Assembly: GCF_002994745.2 (NCBI RefSeq) | Contig: NC_037089.1 | Location: 81,120,347 to 81,184,346, forward strand | Direction: 5' to 3' | DNA length: 64,000 bases | Source: Rosa chinensis | Lineage: Eukaryota; Streptophyta; Magnoliopsida; Rosales; Rosaceae | In this document: piece after piece, positions 24,126 to 33,933 of the stretch | Numbering within the stretch: the first letter of the stretch is position 1 | How the letters are laid out: each line of letters begins with the position of its first letter | The notes under the pieces: model-generated | Seen by the model: the letters and a program-made list of their open reading frames with translations, nothing else | Database searches by the model: none | What the model was told of the DNA's origin: nothing | Made by a program: the position numbers and the translations under genes

Positions 24126-24128
24126 TAA

Positions 24129-24610
24129 GTTCTGTTACACTGTCATGCTTGCTTATCCGTCCGACCTGTCAATCAAGTGCTTGCTAAGTAGCGAGAGCAA
24201 TTTGGGTTATCGAACATCCCATATTGCCATAGGGCATGACCACCACACCAATATTTTCCCCTCATTCTCCTACGAAAAAGAGAAAGGAATACCCATTCTT
24301 GTCCCTTTTGTTTCTTTACAAAAGATAAGTCAATGGAGAAAACCCAAGACACCAGCCCAAGGCCCATAAAACTCCAATCCAAACTCTTCGATAGGAAGTT
24401 TGAGCCCACTTAGAGGAAATATCGTAAGTTAGCGAACCAAGAAGCAAAAAGCAAGATTTAGTGCAGGAGTAGATTTCAGAGGAATGACTTACGAAATGTG
24501 TGAATTGTTATGGATTCGGCATATGCCGAAGGATTTAGGTTTTAAGTCACAAGACCTATGAACTTGCCACTGTGATAATCAGATAGCTGTAGAGATTGCA
24601 TACAACCCAG
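24129..24610. other. Intergenic spacer, duplicated with 31140-31330
   Basis: About 200 bp (24140-24330) match 31140-31330 (shared GGCATGACCA... and ATTTTCC/TTTTCCTCAT blocks), part of the F-box duplication. No gene seen. Confidence 0.5.
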
Positions 24611-24624
24611 TATAACATGGTAAC

Positions 24625-25020
24625 ATGTGGAACTGGAACAACAGTCGACAGTTATTAAAGAGAATTTGGACAAGAATGTCACTCAATTTTTGTTCGTTTA
24701 GTCAGAAGATTAGCTTGCTCACCAAAGTAGTATCAAAAAAGGTATTTAACATTTTAACAGCTCACTTAACAAGTGGGGCACGATTGACATCGCACCAACT
24801 TGATGGGAAATGTCAGTACGAACTCGGTGATTCTATTAATTATAGAGATTATGTTTCCTATGAAATCAGTAAACTATTAGACATTCATTATGTATTTATT
24901 AGTTTCCTAAATGTAGAAGGTTGTATGAGTATATAAGCCTCCACAAGATATTCTCTCAGAATTATTGTAAAGTTGTAATTGAATATCGTTTCTTCACGGC
25001 CTATTGTTCTTTATAGGGTT
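24625..25020 (+). mobile_element. Copia 3'-end remnant (RNase H tail plus LTR) upstream of F-box gene
   Basis: The frame reads VIKENLDKNVTQFLFV then SED-LA--TKVVS, the C-terminal tail of copia RNase H that normally precedes the 3' LTR, here with stops. LTR-like sequence follows, with GAGTATATAAGCC at about 24927-24939, a TATA box set about 160 bp before the F-box ATG. A similar remnant lies upstream of the second F-box copy. The F-box leader could therefore start within old LTR sequence. Confidence 0.55.
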
Positions 25021-25094
25021 AATTAGGGTTCTACATATCTTCACCATTATATCTTTTTTTTCTTCCCGGGACGCGCTTGTTGTAACCTGCGGTT

Positions 25095-26219
25095 ATGGAG
25101 ATGCCGACGGCCGCAATGAGTACATCAAAGTTGATGGAGCTTCCTCATGATATCCTCCTCAACATCTTTTCGAGACTGCCGGCGGCATCGCTTTTGCAGT
25201 TCCAATGCGTCTCTAAGAGCTCACGTGACCTAGTTAACGATCCAGCTCTTACTGCCATGCACGTGGCAGCTACCAATGAACACGTCGACGTAGAAGCTAG
25301 GGTTCTTTCTGATTCTCTTTTCCAGTATCATTTTCAGTTTGTTTCTTGCGGTTTGCTTGGCTTTAGATGTCATGATTCTGATGGAAAACTTGGTTTATAC
25401 AATCCCTTAAGAGGAGAATATCTTGAGCTCCCACTACCTGAAGATGGATACAGTAACTGCTATGGTATGGGATTCGATAGCGTTACTAGCACCCACAAGA
25501 TTGTCCATTTTTTCTCTCGGTTACATGATGTGAATCACACTAGGGTGGGTAATGTTCATGTTTTGGGCACAAGCTCGTGGAGAAGAATACCCTCGGTTCC
25601 TCGTTTTTGTCTCATAAGTAGCGAAAGTGCATATGCATATGGAAACATGCATTGGTTGGTAGAGGGAAACCGGATAATCTCTTTTGACTTCGAAAAAGAG
25701 GAGTTCGGATGGACTAATCCACCCCATCTCAATTTTCCAAGCGAATCCCAGATTTTTTTGATTAATCTGAGGGGATCTATCGCGCTTGTTGATGTTTCTG
25801 ATGAAAATATCGAAGTTGAGATATGGGTGTACAAAGAAAAGAAGTACTGGGCAAAAGATTACAGCCTGAATTTCTGTTGTCCCCGTGAATATAGATACTC
25901 TGTGGGCGCTTGGGAGCATGGCATATACATATTAATTCCATATGCTAACAAGGCTCCACTGTACTTTACTGTGGTCTATTATGATCTAAGATGTGATAGC
26001 GTGAGAGGTACTGTACCCAATGAATATTGGCGACAGCGAGAGGAAATCCATATGTTTAGTTATACTGGAAGCCTGATTTCTCTAAAAAAGTATGATAACT
26101 TGAGAACGAATAACAAGAAGGAGAATGTTGAAAATGAAAGACAAATAATGAAGAAAATGAAAGACAACTATTTGTGGAATGTTTCTGCTATTACTTCATA
26201 TGATGTTTCTGTATATTGA
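25095..26219 (+). CDS. F-box/F-box-associated protein, 3' end replaced by copia LTR
   Basis: A substrate adaptor of SCF ubiquitin ligases. The frame opens MEMPTAAMSTSKLMELPHDI; residues about 15-55 are the F-box (LPHDILLNIFSRLPAASLLQFQCVSKSSRDLV). The rest is an F-box-associated domain with LYNPLRGEYLELPLP, GMGFDSVTSTHKIVHF, HVLGTSSWRRIPSVP, YAYGNMHWLV and WVYKEKKYWAKDYSLN. A copia element inserted after base 26125 (codon 344); the frame now runs into the LTR and ends after about 30 LTR-coded residues, 374 aa in total. Before insertion the frame would have continued at 30212 and stopped at 30293 (about 370 aa), so the lost piece is only about 27 residues. The protein may still fold. A pseudogene copy lies at 33934. 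Confidence 0.85.
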   Translation: MEMPTAAMSTSKLMELPHDILLNIFSRLPAASLLQFQCVSKSSRDLVNDPALTAMHVAATNEHVDVEARVLSDSLFQYHFQFVSCGLLGFRCHDSDGKLGLYNPLRGEYLELPLPEDGYSNCYGMGFDSVTSTHKIVHFFSRLHDVNHTRVGNVHVLGTSSWRRIPSVPRFCLISSESAYAYGNMHWLVEGNRIISFDFEKEEFGWTNPPHLNFPSESQIFLINLRGSIALVDVSDENIEVEIWVYKEKKYWAKDYSLNFCCPREYRYSVGAWEHGIYILIPYANKAPLYFTVVYYDLRCDSVRGTVPNEYWRQREEIHMFSYTGSLISLKKYDNLRTNNKKENVENERQIMKKMKDNYLWNVSAITSYDVSVY

Positions 26220-26424
26220 TCTCATAGAACGAGTACATGGTCCTATAAATGGAGGAAGACAAAACAGAATTAAAGAACAACTAGACAAGGAAAAACAAGG
26301 AAAAGGAGAAAGCCACAAAACAAGGAAAAAGAGAAAGCCACAAAACAATGAAAAGGAACCGTAAAACAAGGACCTATAATACCTATAATAAGACAAGACA
26401 AGGAGTTAATAACTATTTCCAATA
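26126..26424 (-). repeat. 3' LTR of the copia element
   Basis: 299 bp, appears identical to 29908-30206. Minus-strand ends are TATTGGAAAT...TTTCAACA, so the usual TG start is TA in both copies. It supplies the last about 30 codons and stop of the interrupted F-box gene on the opposite strand. Confidence 0.95.
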
Positions 26425-26431
26425 CTCCCCC

Positions 26432-29400
26432 TCAAGCTGGATCAAGGGGATTCATTGAGCCAAGCTTGCCAAGAATTCGATGGAACTGAGCAGTGGAGAG
26501 AGATTTGGTGAAAATATCAGCCAGCTGGTCATGACTTCGAGTGTAATGAGTATCAATAATTTTGGATTGAACTTGAGCTCGAATATAATGGCAATCAACC
26601 TCGATGTGCTTGGTTCTTTCATGAAAGACTGGATTAGAAGCAATGTGCATTGCAGCTTGATTGTCACAGAAAAGGGACATTGGTTGACTAGTAGGGAACC
26701 CCAAATCAGAGAGGAGACCTTTTAGCCAAATAAGCTCACAAGCAGTGGAGGCCATAGCTCGGTATTCAGCTTCTGCACTAGAACGAGCAACAACAGTTTG
26801 CTTCTTGCTCTTCCAAGTAACCAGGTTACCACCAACAAATGTGCAGAAGCCAGTAGTGGATTTACGATCAAGGGAGTTACCTGCCCAATCAGCATCAGTG
26901 TATCCCATTATGTGAGTGTCTCCATTGTTTTTCATCAAAATGCCTCTACCAACGGAACCTTTGAGATAACGAAGGATTCTCTTTACAATGTGAAGATGAG
27001 CCAAAGTTGGAGCATGCATGAATTGGCTGACAATGCTTACAGCGTAAGCAATGTCAGGTCGAGTGATCGTGAGATAAATAAGCTTACCAACTAATCTTTG
27101 ATAGGCAGCTAGATTACAAGGAGACTTACTTGATACATCAAGTTGCAACTTACTGTCAAGGGGAGTGCGAGCTGGTTTGCAATCCTTCATATCTGCATCT
27201 TGCAGCAAATCAAGAACATACTTTCTTTGGTTAAGAAATAGGCCTTTATGAGAAGTAGCCATTTCAATACCAAGAAAATATTTAAGAATCCCCAAATCTT
27301 TGATAGCAAACCTGTTTCGAAGCGATTGTTTGAGCAACTCAATCTCTTCAGCATTGTCACCTGTTATGATTAAATCATCAACATAGATAAGCACCAGAAG
27401 TTTGCTGGTTGAGCCAATGCGAATGAACAATGAAGAATCTGCATTACTTCTGTGAAAACCGACTTCTTCAAGTACTGAACTAAGTTTGGCATACCATGCA
27501 CGTGGAGATTGTTTTAAGCCATAGATGGCTTTGTGAAGCTTGCACACTATATCAGGATCATGAGATTGAGAATGACCGGGAGGTAACCTCATATAGACTT
27601 CCTCTTCAAGATCACCATGTAAGAAAGCATTTTTGACATCCATTTGGTAGAGAGGCCATGCATGATTAATTGCAACTGATAACAAAACTCTTACTGTGTT
27701 CATTTTAGCAACAGGAGCAAAAGTTTCCTTGTAATCTACCCCATATGTTTGAGTAAAACCACGAGCCACTAAACGAGCTTTATGTCTCTCCACCGTGCCA
27801 TCAGTGTGAAACTTGGTCTTATAAACCCATCTGCAACCTACAGCTTTCTTTCCTTTAGGAATTCGAACAATACTCCAAGTATTATTATCATTGAGAGCTT
27901 GAAGTTCATCTGTCATAGCCTGCTTCCATTCAGCAAGATGATTGGCTTCCTCAAAACTTTGAGGTTCATGAGTATTATCAAGGGCACTCAGAAATGCAGA
28001 ATGAGCAGATGAAAATTTATTATAAGAGATGAAGTGTGTCATTGGATACCTTGCATTGTAGGTTACATAATCATTGAGCTTTGATGGAGGACCTCGTTCT
28101 CGTGGAGGGTTTCTACGAAGAACAACTGCAGATGGAGAAGTGGGCTCATCAACAGATTGCATATCAATCTCTGGATCAGAAAGGACAGCTGGAACTTCTT
28201 GAACTGGAACAGCAGGATTGATAGACGGATTGCAATCCTCAACAATAGGGAGAGCTGGAGCTTCTTGAACTGGAACAGCAGGATTTATAGAAGGATTGCA
28301 ATCCTCAACAATAGGGATATTGGGACTTGGGAACATATCAGATAGGAACTCCCCCTGTCCAGTATCACATGATTTCCTTGTGAAATAAGGAGTAACTTCA
28401 TCAAATCTTACATCCCTGGAGACAATGAGTTTCCTAGTAGCATGATTGTAGCATTTATAACCTTTTTGAGTAGATGAATATCCTAGGAAAACACATTTAT
28501 CAGCTCTAGGATCAAGTTTATCACGTTGATGAGCTTGAATATGAACGAAACATGTGCAGCCAAAGACTTTCAAGTGAGACAGATCAATCTTTCTGCCTTT
28601 CAACACTTCAAGAGGAGATTTGAAACCAAGCACTCTGCTAGGTAATCTATTGATGAGATATGTGGCAGTGAGAACACCTTGAGACCAAAATTTTTTGGGA
28701 ACATTCATTTGAAACATAAGAGCTCTGGTTTTTTCAAGAATGTCTCGATTTTTCCTCTCGGCAATCCCATTCTGTTGAGGAGTACCAACACAGCTAGTTT
28801 GATGCACAATGCCTTGTGAGCTCAAGTATTGTGACATGTTATTGGACATATACTCAGAACCATTATCAGATCGTAAAATATGAACAGATGATGAAAATTG
28901 AGTGATGATAAGTTTATGAAAATCCTTAAAAACATCCACAACTTCACTTTTTAGTTTCAAAAGATACAACCAAGTAATCCTCGTAAAATCATCTACAAAT
29001 GTTACAAAATACTTAAATCCATCATAGGACTCAAGAACTGGACCCCAAATGTCTGAATGCACAATTTCGAAAGGGTTACTAGCCCTAGACAGAGAAGAAG
29101 TAAATGGTAATCTAGAGGATTTTGACAAATGGCAGACATCACATTGATTAACTGCCTTGTGCATATTAGGGAACAAAAAAGACAACACATTCTCAGATGG
29201 ATGAGCCAAACGCTGATGCCAAAGATGATGATCTTTAGCTAAACTAGTTTGAAAAACCTTGGAGGTAAAGGAGTTTTTTGACAGGTAATAAAGTCCATTC
29301 AAGAAGAAACCTTCACCAATGGTCTTCTTGGTAATGAGATCCTGAAATATAACCTTATGAGGAGAGAAAATGACAAGACATTGCAAGGTATGTATAATTC

Positions 29401-29854
29401 TTAAAACAGATAGAAGTTGAAAAGGAAAGGAAGGAACATAAAGAGCAATTGAATCAATGAGACTGGAAAGTAATTTTAGTTTTCCTTTCCCTAAAACAGA
29501 AACACTTTGGCCATTTGCTACTGATACTTTAGTAGGGGTGGACAATTTTTCAAAATCATGCAAGTTTTTAAGCTTATTTGTCATGTGATCCGAAGCTCCT
29601 GAGTCTATAATCCAATAATCATCCACAGCACAAACATTTAGAGCAGTTGAGAAGGATTTTAGAATACCTGAAGCTTCTTCATGTGGGACACAATCAGTTT
29701 CTGCAAGAAAGCCAGCAAATTTTCCAAGGAGTGGAGTGTGGCTTTCACTCCCAGTTATAGCTGATTCTTTTTTTTCACCATGCATCTGCCTCTTGTTGAG
29801 ATAGGCAGCAAATTCATTCATCAAAGCAGCGGGATTGGAGGTGAAGTTCATCAT
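26432..29854 (-). CDS. Copia pol polyprotein (protease, integrase, RT, RNase H), gag missing
   Basis: A single intact 1,140-aa frame. Order of domains: aspartic protease DSGASDHM (about 84-91); GAG-pre-integrase zinc motif HQRLAHP...CDVCHLSKS; integrase core with DIWGP, SDNGSEY and the final catalytic Glu in PQQNGIAERKNR; reverse transcriptase with the YVDD active site (LVLIYVDDLIITGD); RNase H with YTDADWAGN, SSAEAEYRAMA and the CDNQAA motif. This order (integrase before RT) defines Ty1/copia. The capsid and the CCHC zinc knuckle that normally fill the first about 250 codons are absent; only the stretch just after the knuckle (LMNEFAAYLNKRQ) remains. Packaging must have come from another element. 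No stop or frameshift seen. Confidence 0.95.
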   Translation of the reverse strand: MMNFTSNPAALMNEFAAYLNKRQMHGEKKESAITGSESHTPLLGKFAGFLAETDCVPHEEASGILKSFSTALNVCAVDDYWIIDSGASDHMTNKLKNLHDFEKLSTPTKVSVANGQSVSVLGKGKLKLLSSLIDSIALYVPSFPFQLLSVLRIIHTLQCLVIFSPHKVIFQDLITKKTIGEGFFLNGLYYLSKNSFTSKVFQTSLAKDHHLWHQRLAHPSENVLSFLFPNMHKAVNQCDVCHLSKSSRLPFTSSLSRASNPFEIVHSDIWGPVLESYDGFKYFVTFVDDFTRITWLYLLKLKSEVVDVFKDFHKLIITQFSSSVHILRSDNGSEYMSNNMSQYLSSQGIVHQTSCVGTPQQNGIAERKNRDILEKTRALMFQMNVPKKFWSQGVLTATYLINRLPSRVLGFKSPLEVLKGRKIDLSHLKVFGCTCFVHIQAHQRDKLDPRADKCVFLGYSSTQKGYKCYNHATRKLIVSRDVRFDEVTPYFTRKSCDTGQGEFLSDMFPSPNIPIVEDCNPSINPAVPVQEAPALPIVEDCNPSINPAVPVQEVPAVLSDPEIDMQSVDEPTSPSAVVLRRNPPRERGPPSKLNDYVTYNARYPMTHFISYNKFSSAHSAFLSALDNTHEPQSFEEANHLAEWKQAMTDELQALNDNNTWSIVRIPKGKKAVGCRWVYKTKFHTDGTVERHKARLVARGFTQTYGVDYKETFAPVAKMNTVRVLLSVAINHAWPLYQMDVKNAFLHGDLEEEVYMRLPPGHSQSHDPDIVCKLHKAIYGLKQSPRAWYAKLSSVLEEVGFHRSNADSSLFIRIGSTSKLLVLIYVDDLIITGDNAEEIELLKQSLRNRFAIKDLGILKYFLGIEMATSHKGLFLNQRKYVLDLLQDADMKDCKPARTPLDSKLQLDVSSKSPCNLAAYQRLVGKLIYLTITRPDIAYAVSIVSQFMHAPTLAHLHIVKRILRYLKGSVGRGILMKNNGDTHIMGYTDADWAGNSLDRKSTTGFCTFVGGNLVTWKSKKQTVVARSSAEAEYRAMASTACELIWLKGLLSDLGFPTSQPMSLFCDNQAAMHIASNPVFHERTKHIEVDCHYIRAQVQSKIIDTHYTRSHDQLADIFTKSLSTAQFHRILGKLGSMNPLDPA

Positions 29855-29907
29855 ACTCCCAGTAGGAGGAGCATAGAGTCAGGCTTTGAATTCCTGCTCT
29901 GATACCA

Positions 29908-30206
29908 TGTTGAAAATGAAAGACAAATAATGAAGAAAATGAAAGACAACTATTTGTGGAATGTTTCTGCTATTACTTCATATGATGTTTCTGTATATTG
30001 ATCTCATAGAACGAGTACATGGTCCTATAAATGGAGGAAGACAAAACAGAATTAAAGAACAACTAGACAAGGAAAAACAAGGAAAAGGAGAAAGCCACAA
30101 AACAAGGAAAAAGAGAAAGCCACAAAACAATGAAAAGGAACCGTAAAACAAGGACCTATAATACCTATAATAAGACAAGACAAGGAGTTAATAACTATTT
30201 CCAATA
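29908..30206 (-). repeat. 5' LTR of the copia element
   Basis: 299 bp, followed on the minus strand directly by the primer site. Matches the 3' LTR base for base as far as I could compare, including CCTATAAATGGAGG, a TATA-like box on the plus strand. Confidence 0.95.
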
Positions 30207-30293
30207 GAGAAGAATTTTTTTGATGCTGGAAAGTCTGAACTTCCAGAATTTCTTTCTGAGCTGAAAGTACCAAGGGACAAGCTAGCAATTTGA
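30207..30293 (+). pseudogene. Displaced 3' coding end of the interrupted F-box gene
   Basis: After the right target duplication the frame continues NFFDAGKSELPEFLSELK and stops at TGA 30291-30293. The same piece is present at the pseudogene copy (TTTTTGATGCTGGAAA near 34930), confirming it as the original C-terminus now cut off by the copia insertion. Confidence 0.8.
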
Positions 30294-30835
30294 TTTCTGA
30301 AATTTGCTCAGTTTGTAATGCTACTTAGCTTTGATCGATTTGTACATATCTTTATTTCTTTCAGTTTTTGGTTCAAATTCCCCGAATTTGGTATTTTACT
30401 ATTTATAATTGCTGTTGAATCTCTTAACCCTTGAGCAATCAGTTGGAGTATGCTCCCGAAGTTGTAATATTGCCGTTCATTGTGTGCTAAAACTTCAAAA
30501 CAGCTCTTACTCTACCATCTGGTACATTCAGGTATGTGATATTGCACCCAAATTATTTTCTGTACAAGTGTTCTAATTTTTCATAGACCAAAAGAATTAC
30601 GATTTTCATGATTGAGTAGCAGTTCTTCATCCTAGTTTTTCCCTTTGCATCTATGTCCCTTGTTCAAAAACTGAGATATTGGTGTTCAAAAATCACAAGA
30701 AGAAAGAATGTGCCCAAGATTATAACAGAGACATCGATCTATGTCCTCATGCGTTTAAAAGTACTTGTTCCCTAGGTGCTTGTGACCAATTTGACTATTT
30801 TACCTAGTGCTGTTTTATTTTTTTTCCTTTTCCTT

Positions 30836-30935
30836 TATGATCTAATATGCGGTAACATGAGCATCAATTGATGGTATACATCCACCATTACCTTAATTTA
30901 GTTATACTGGAAACCTGATTTCTGTAGGAAAGAGG
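30836..30935 (+). pseudogene. Small relic of another F-box/FBA gene
   Basis: TATGATCTAATATGCGGTAA and TTTAGTTATACTGGAAACCTG match the last FBA strands (YYDLRC..., MFSYTGSLISL) of the F-box genes, but only about 100 bp survive, with an insertion between the two blocks. Related scraps lie near 30645-30700 and 35360-35440. At least one more F-box copy once existed here. Confidence 0.6.
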
Positions 30936-31480
30936 AGTTTTTAAGGATCAAAAATCACATTTGTTTTACTTGAAATTCAAGCGCCATCTACAAACTATGT
31001 CAAACTTAGAGTCTAGCTAGGGAAGATCATCGGCAAATTAAAACTTTGAGCTTAAAAAATATTAGTCAATTTTGAGTTGATCTTAAGCTCAATAGTAGTA
31101 TTTAAGTTAAAATTGATCACCTTCATATGTTTGCTGAATTTCATTAGGCCGTCGCGCTAGCTTATGGTCCGACCCGACAATTAATCTAAGTGCTTATAAA
31201 GTAACGAGAGCAGTTTGGATATAGAATTTCATAATGGATAGTTATGATCGAACATGCCATATTGCCACGGGCATGACCAACACCATTATTTTTTCCTCAT
31301 CCTCCTACCGAGAAGATAAAAAGACACCAATTTTTCGGGCGGGGCTCTAATGATCGAAGACCATTAAAATAAAGACTTTCTGGTCAACAGTAGTGAGACT
31401 CACTTTTCGATTATATTTTAGTAAATCAACCATTAGATATTTAGATATTTATGAATAGATCATTTATGTAAATTTTCAAG

Positions 31481-33305
31481 TAAATTGAAAATCGGAGCTA
31501 CTATGGTCCTTTTGTGAAAACCCTAAGGCAGCGCTCCGTGTGCAACTGCCTAACCCTAACAAACTGAGCGACGTACGTCACACCTCCTTCGATCTCATCA
31601 ATACCGCCAACATGTCCAACATTGACGCAGTCACCTCTTCCTTTGCTGCATCGCTTGCACTTGCTAGCAGCGATGTGGTTGATGTTTCCCATGCCTCCGC
31701 GAGAATCCAACGACAGGCCAAGTAGTCCTTTCTGTTGGCACTTCCTCTTGTGAAGAAGCCGGCCTCCTAGAACGATCTGAAACACTTTCTCATGTGAGTA
31801 TGGGTCCTGGAAAAAGATTTTAAGATTCAAGAAAGGGCATCAAATCGTTTCGTCTTGACCTTCGATCTGAGAAATGATCGAAATAAGGTTTTAAAGGGCA
31901 GACCATGGAGATTAAATCAAGCTCCGATCGTATTGCAGGAATATGATGGTGTTACACCTATTGAGAAAGTCGCAATGACCATACTCTTCTTCTGGGTTTG
32001 CATCAACAACATTCCGCCGCTGTTTGAGGAGCTGGATATAATCAGAAAAATTGCCTTGTTAGCTGGTAAGTTCCTTGAATTGGATGATACGCTATTTGCA
32101 AATCAAGGCAAGGTTAGGGTTCATGTGGCTCATGATATCTCAAACCATTTTTTCCTCAAGAAAACCCTAAAACTTACATCAGGGGTTGAAGCTGAATAAA
32201 TTTCATATTTTTTTTTAGAACTTGGTGGGAAAGTGTGATCATTGCAATTTGATTTACCATGAGGATGATCATTGCCCTTTACTTGGGAGCCATGCTATAC
32301 TGAGTTCAGGTGACCAAAGGAAAGAAATTGTTGGTCCTTCGTTAGGGTTTGCTGCTAACAAGTTTGTTGATGAAACCTTCCGTTTTTAGGGTGTGCAAAC
32401 ACTGATTCTACCAACTATTTGCATGTCACTCTTCCAATCCAAGGAAGCAAGCAAACCACACAAGCCTATTATACTACGTGAAAGAGACCTTACTCTCTCA
32501 GAGACAGAAGAGGAAGTGCATGAACCTTGGGCCCTGGCAGTGATTGTAGCACCGACCACTGCGGTACCAAACCCTGAACCAAAAGCTATGGAGCTTGAGC
32601 AGGGGTTACCATCTAAACCGGCAGATAACACTCAAAGCCCAAAAGCTCCTAAAGACACAGGTACATCTGCAATGGTGGAAGCAGTGACAAAGGAGAATAG
32701 GGGTGACAAACCCGCCTACTACCTCCCTCTCCTACAAAATCTCCCCAAAAACTCAAGATCCTGCTGCTGAAGCTGTTCAAGCCGCTCCTCCTTGAGGTTC
32801 AAGCAAAGAAACAAAAAATGCCAATGTTCACCAGTAAGGTCTCTGCTAGTCCCTGGGCATGATTGAAGCTCCTGGAGATATTCTAGTACCAAAAGTGATG
32901 GTGTCTGCAAACTTTGAAACAAAAAAGAAAAAAGGAAGGCCGCTGGGGGCAAAAAACAAAAATCCTCCAAAGTCAAAGAAGGTGGCTGACTCACAAGAGA
33001 CTTGTTTTGCTTATCTCTCTAAACCTCCTAGCCCAACCGTTAAGGGCAAGGAGAAAATTTGATTTTGTTTTTTTCTTTCTAAACTATGCCTAATTACTAT
33101 GTTTAGTTTTCATAGTTGTTAGGCTCGCTTTTGAATAAGCGAGCACTGGTTGTCTAAAGGATGATGCTAGTATTTCACGTCCTAAACTTGTCTTAGGTAT
33201 GGCAAGGGAAGGTATGTATCTATGCCATTCTGGCTTGAGTTGAATGAAATAATTGATTTGGTTATAAAAAAATAAAATAAAATAAAATAACTAAATTGAA
33301 AATCG
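31481..33305 (+). mobile_element. LINE-derived retroposon with ORF1-type protein only
   Basis: The 14-bp sequence TAAATTGAAAATCG flanks the element on both sides (31481-31494 and 33292-33305), a target duplication of the length made by non-LTR retrotransposition. The element (31495-33291) ends in an (AAAAT)n tail. Inside lies a DUF4283/zinc-knuckle protein frame, broken. There is no endonuclease or reverse transcriptase, and no space for one. So this is a non-autonomous ORF1-only derivative or an internally deleted LINE. Confidence 0.8.
31612..33062 (+). pseudogene. Broken LINE ORF1-like protein (DUF4283 + CCHC knuckle + basic tail)
   Basis: From ATG at 31612 a frame runs MSNIDAVTSSFAASLALASS and stops at 31723. 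After a frame change (31855-32199) comes the DUF4283 region, VLKGRPWRLNQAPIVLQEYD and FFWVCINNIPPLFEELDIIRKIA. Next is a zinc knuckle reading KCDHCNLIYHEDDHCPLL (about 32228-32290), then an acidic, Pro-rich linker (32393-32770) and a basic tail KKKGRPLGAKNKNPPKSKK (about 32915-32975) with an AT-hook-like core, ending at 33062. This is the layout of plant L1-type ORF1 nucleic-acid-binding proteins. At least three frame breaks make it non-coding now. Confidence 0.7.
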
Positions 33306-33454
33306 TTAATGCATTCAAAATGGTGATTTATCATTTATGAACATAAAATATTCATATTTTATAAATTTAGTTCGTCCATTGATTTGATCTAATTTGGTAC
33401 CTTAACAAATAACAAGTAATAATTTATTAAAAAAAAAATCAAAAGTGATATCAA

Positions 33455-33880
33455 ACAACTGTAAAGATTGCACACCTCAACAGAACATGATCGTATGGAA
33501 CATGTGAAAGTGGACTAACACTTCATTAAAGAGAATCTGGACAAGTAGACGGAAGGAAGATTCGATTATTCCCATTCATTCAGTCAGTAGATAAGCATGC
33601 AAATATTCTCACCAAAGCAACAATTTGAAGGGTAATGTTGGCATGAGTTGTGTGATTCTGTAATTGATTAGGATTATGTTTTCTAATGAAATTGTATGAA
33701 TATATAAGCCCTCCCCGAGAGAGAAGAAGAATAAAATCATCTCTATTTTTTTTTTTTGAGACAAATTTGTAAACTCCTATTAATGGACCCGACTTAATAT
33801 TTGAGGGATAATGTGGTAAATTATCATTTTATTCACGTGCCTATTCTTCTATTCAGGGCTAGGTTCTATTTATATATCTT
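33455..33880 (+). mobile_element. Copia 3'-end remnant upstream of second F-box copy
   Basis: The stretch with CTTCATTAAAGAGAATCTGG and GCAAATATTCTCACCAAAGC reads as the RNase H tail (HFIKENLDK ... DKHANI-TKAT) followed by GGGTAA and an LTR-like start TGTTGGCATGAG. A TATATAAGCC box lies at about 33701-33710. It parallels the remnant at 24625-25020, so it was present before the F-box duplication or joined both copies. Confidence 0.55.
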
Positions 33881-33933
33881 CACCATTCCATCTATTTTTT
33901 CTTCCCGGGACGCGCTTGTTGCAACCTGCGGTT

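Larger units (their letters stand above)
26126..30206 (-). mobile_element. Ty1/copia retrotransposon, complete ends, lacking gag
   Basis: 4,081 bp flanked by a GAGAA target duplication (26121-26125 and 30207-30211). LTRs are 299 bp each (26126-26424 and 29908-30206) and appear identical. On the minus strand the 5' LTR is followed by the primer site TGGTATCAGAGC (29907-29896), complementary to initiator tRNA-Met, and the polypurine tract CTTGAGGGGGAG (26436-26425) precedes the 3' LTR. Only one long frame is present and it starts near the primer site, at the very end of where gag should be. Identical LTRs mean a very recent insertion. Confidence 0.95.

Noticed and set aside
26179..26364. 61-aa Lys-rich frame repeated at 29961-30146
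   Set aside because: A chance frame in both copia LTRs.
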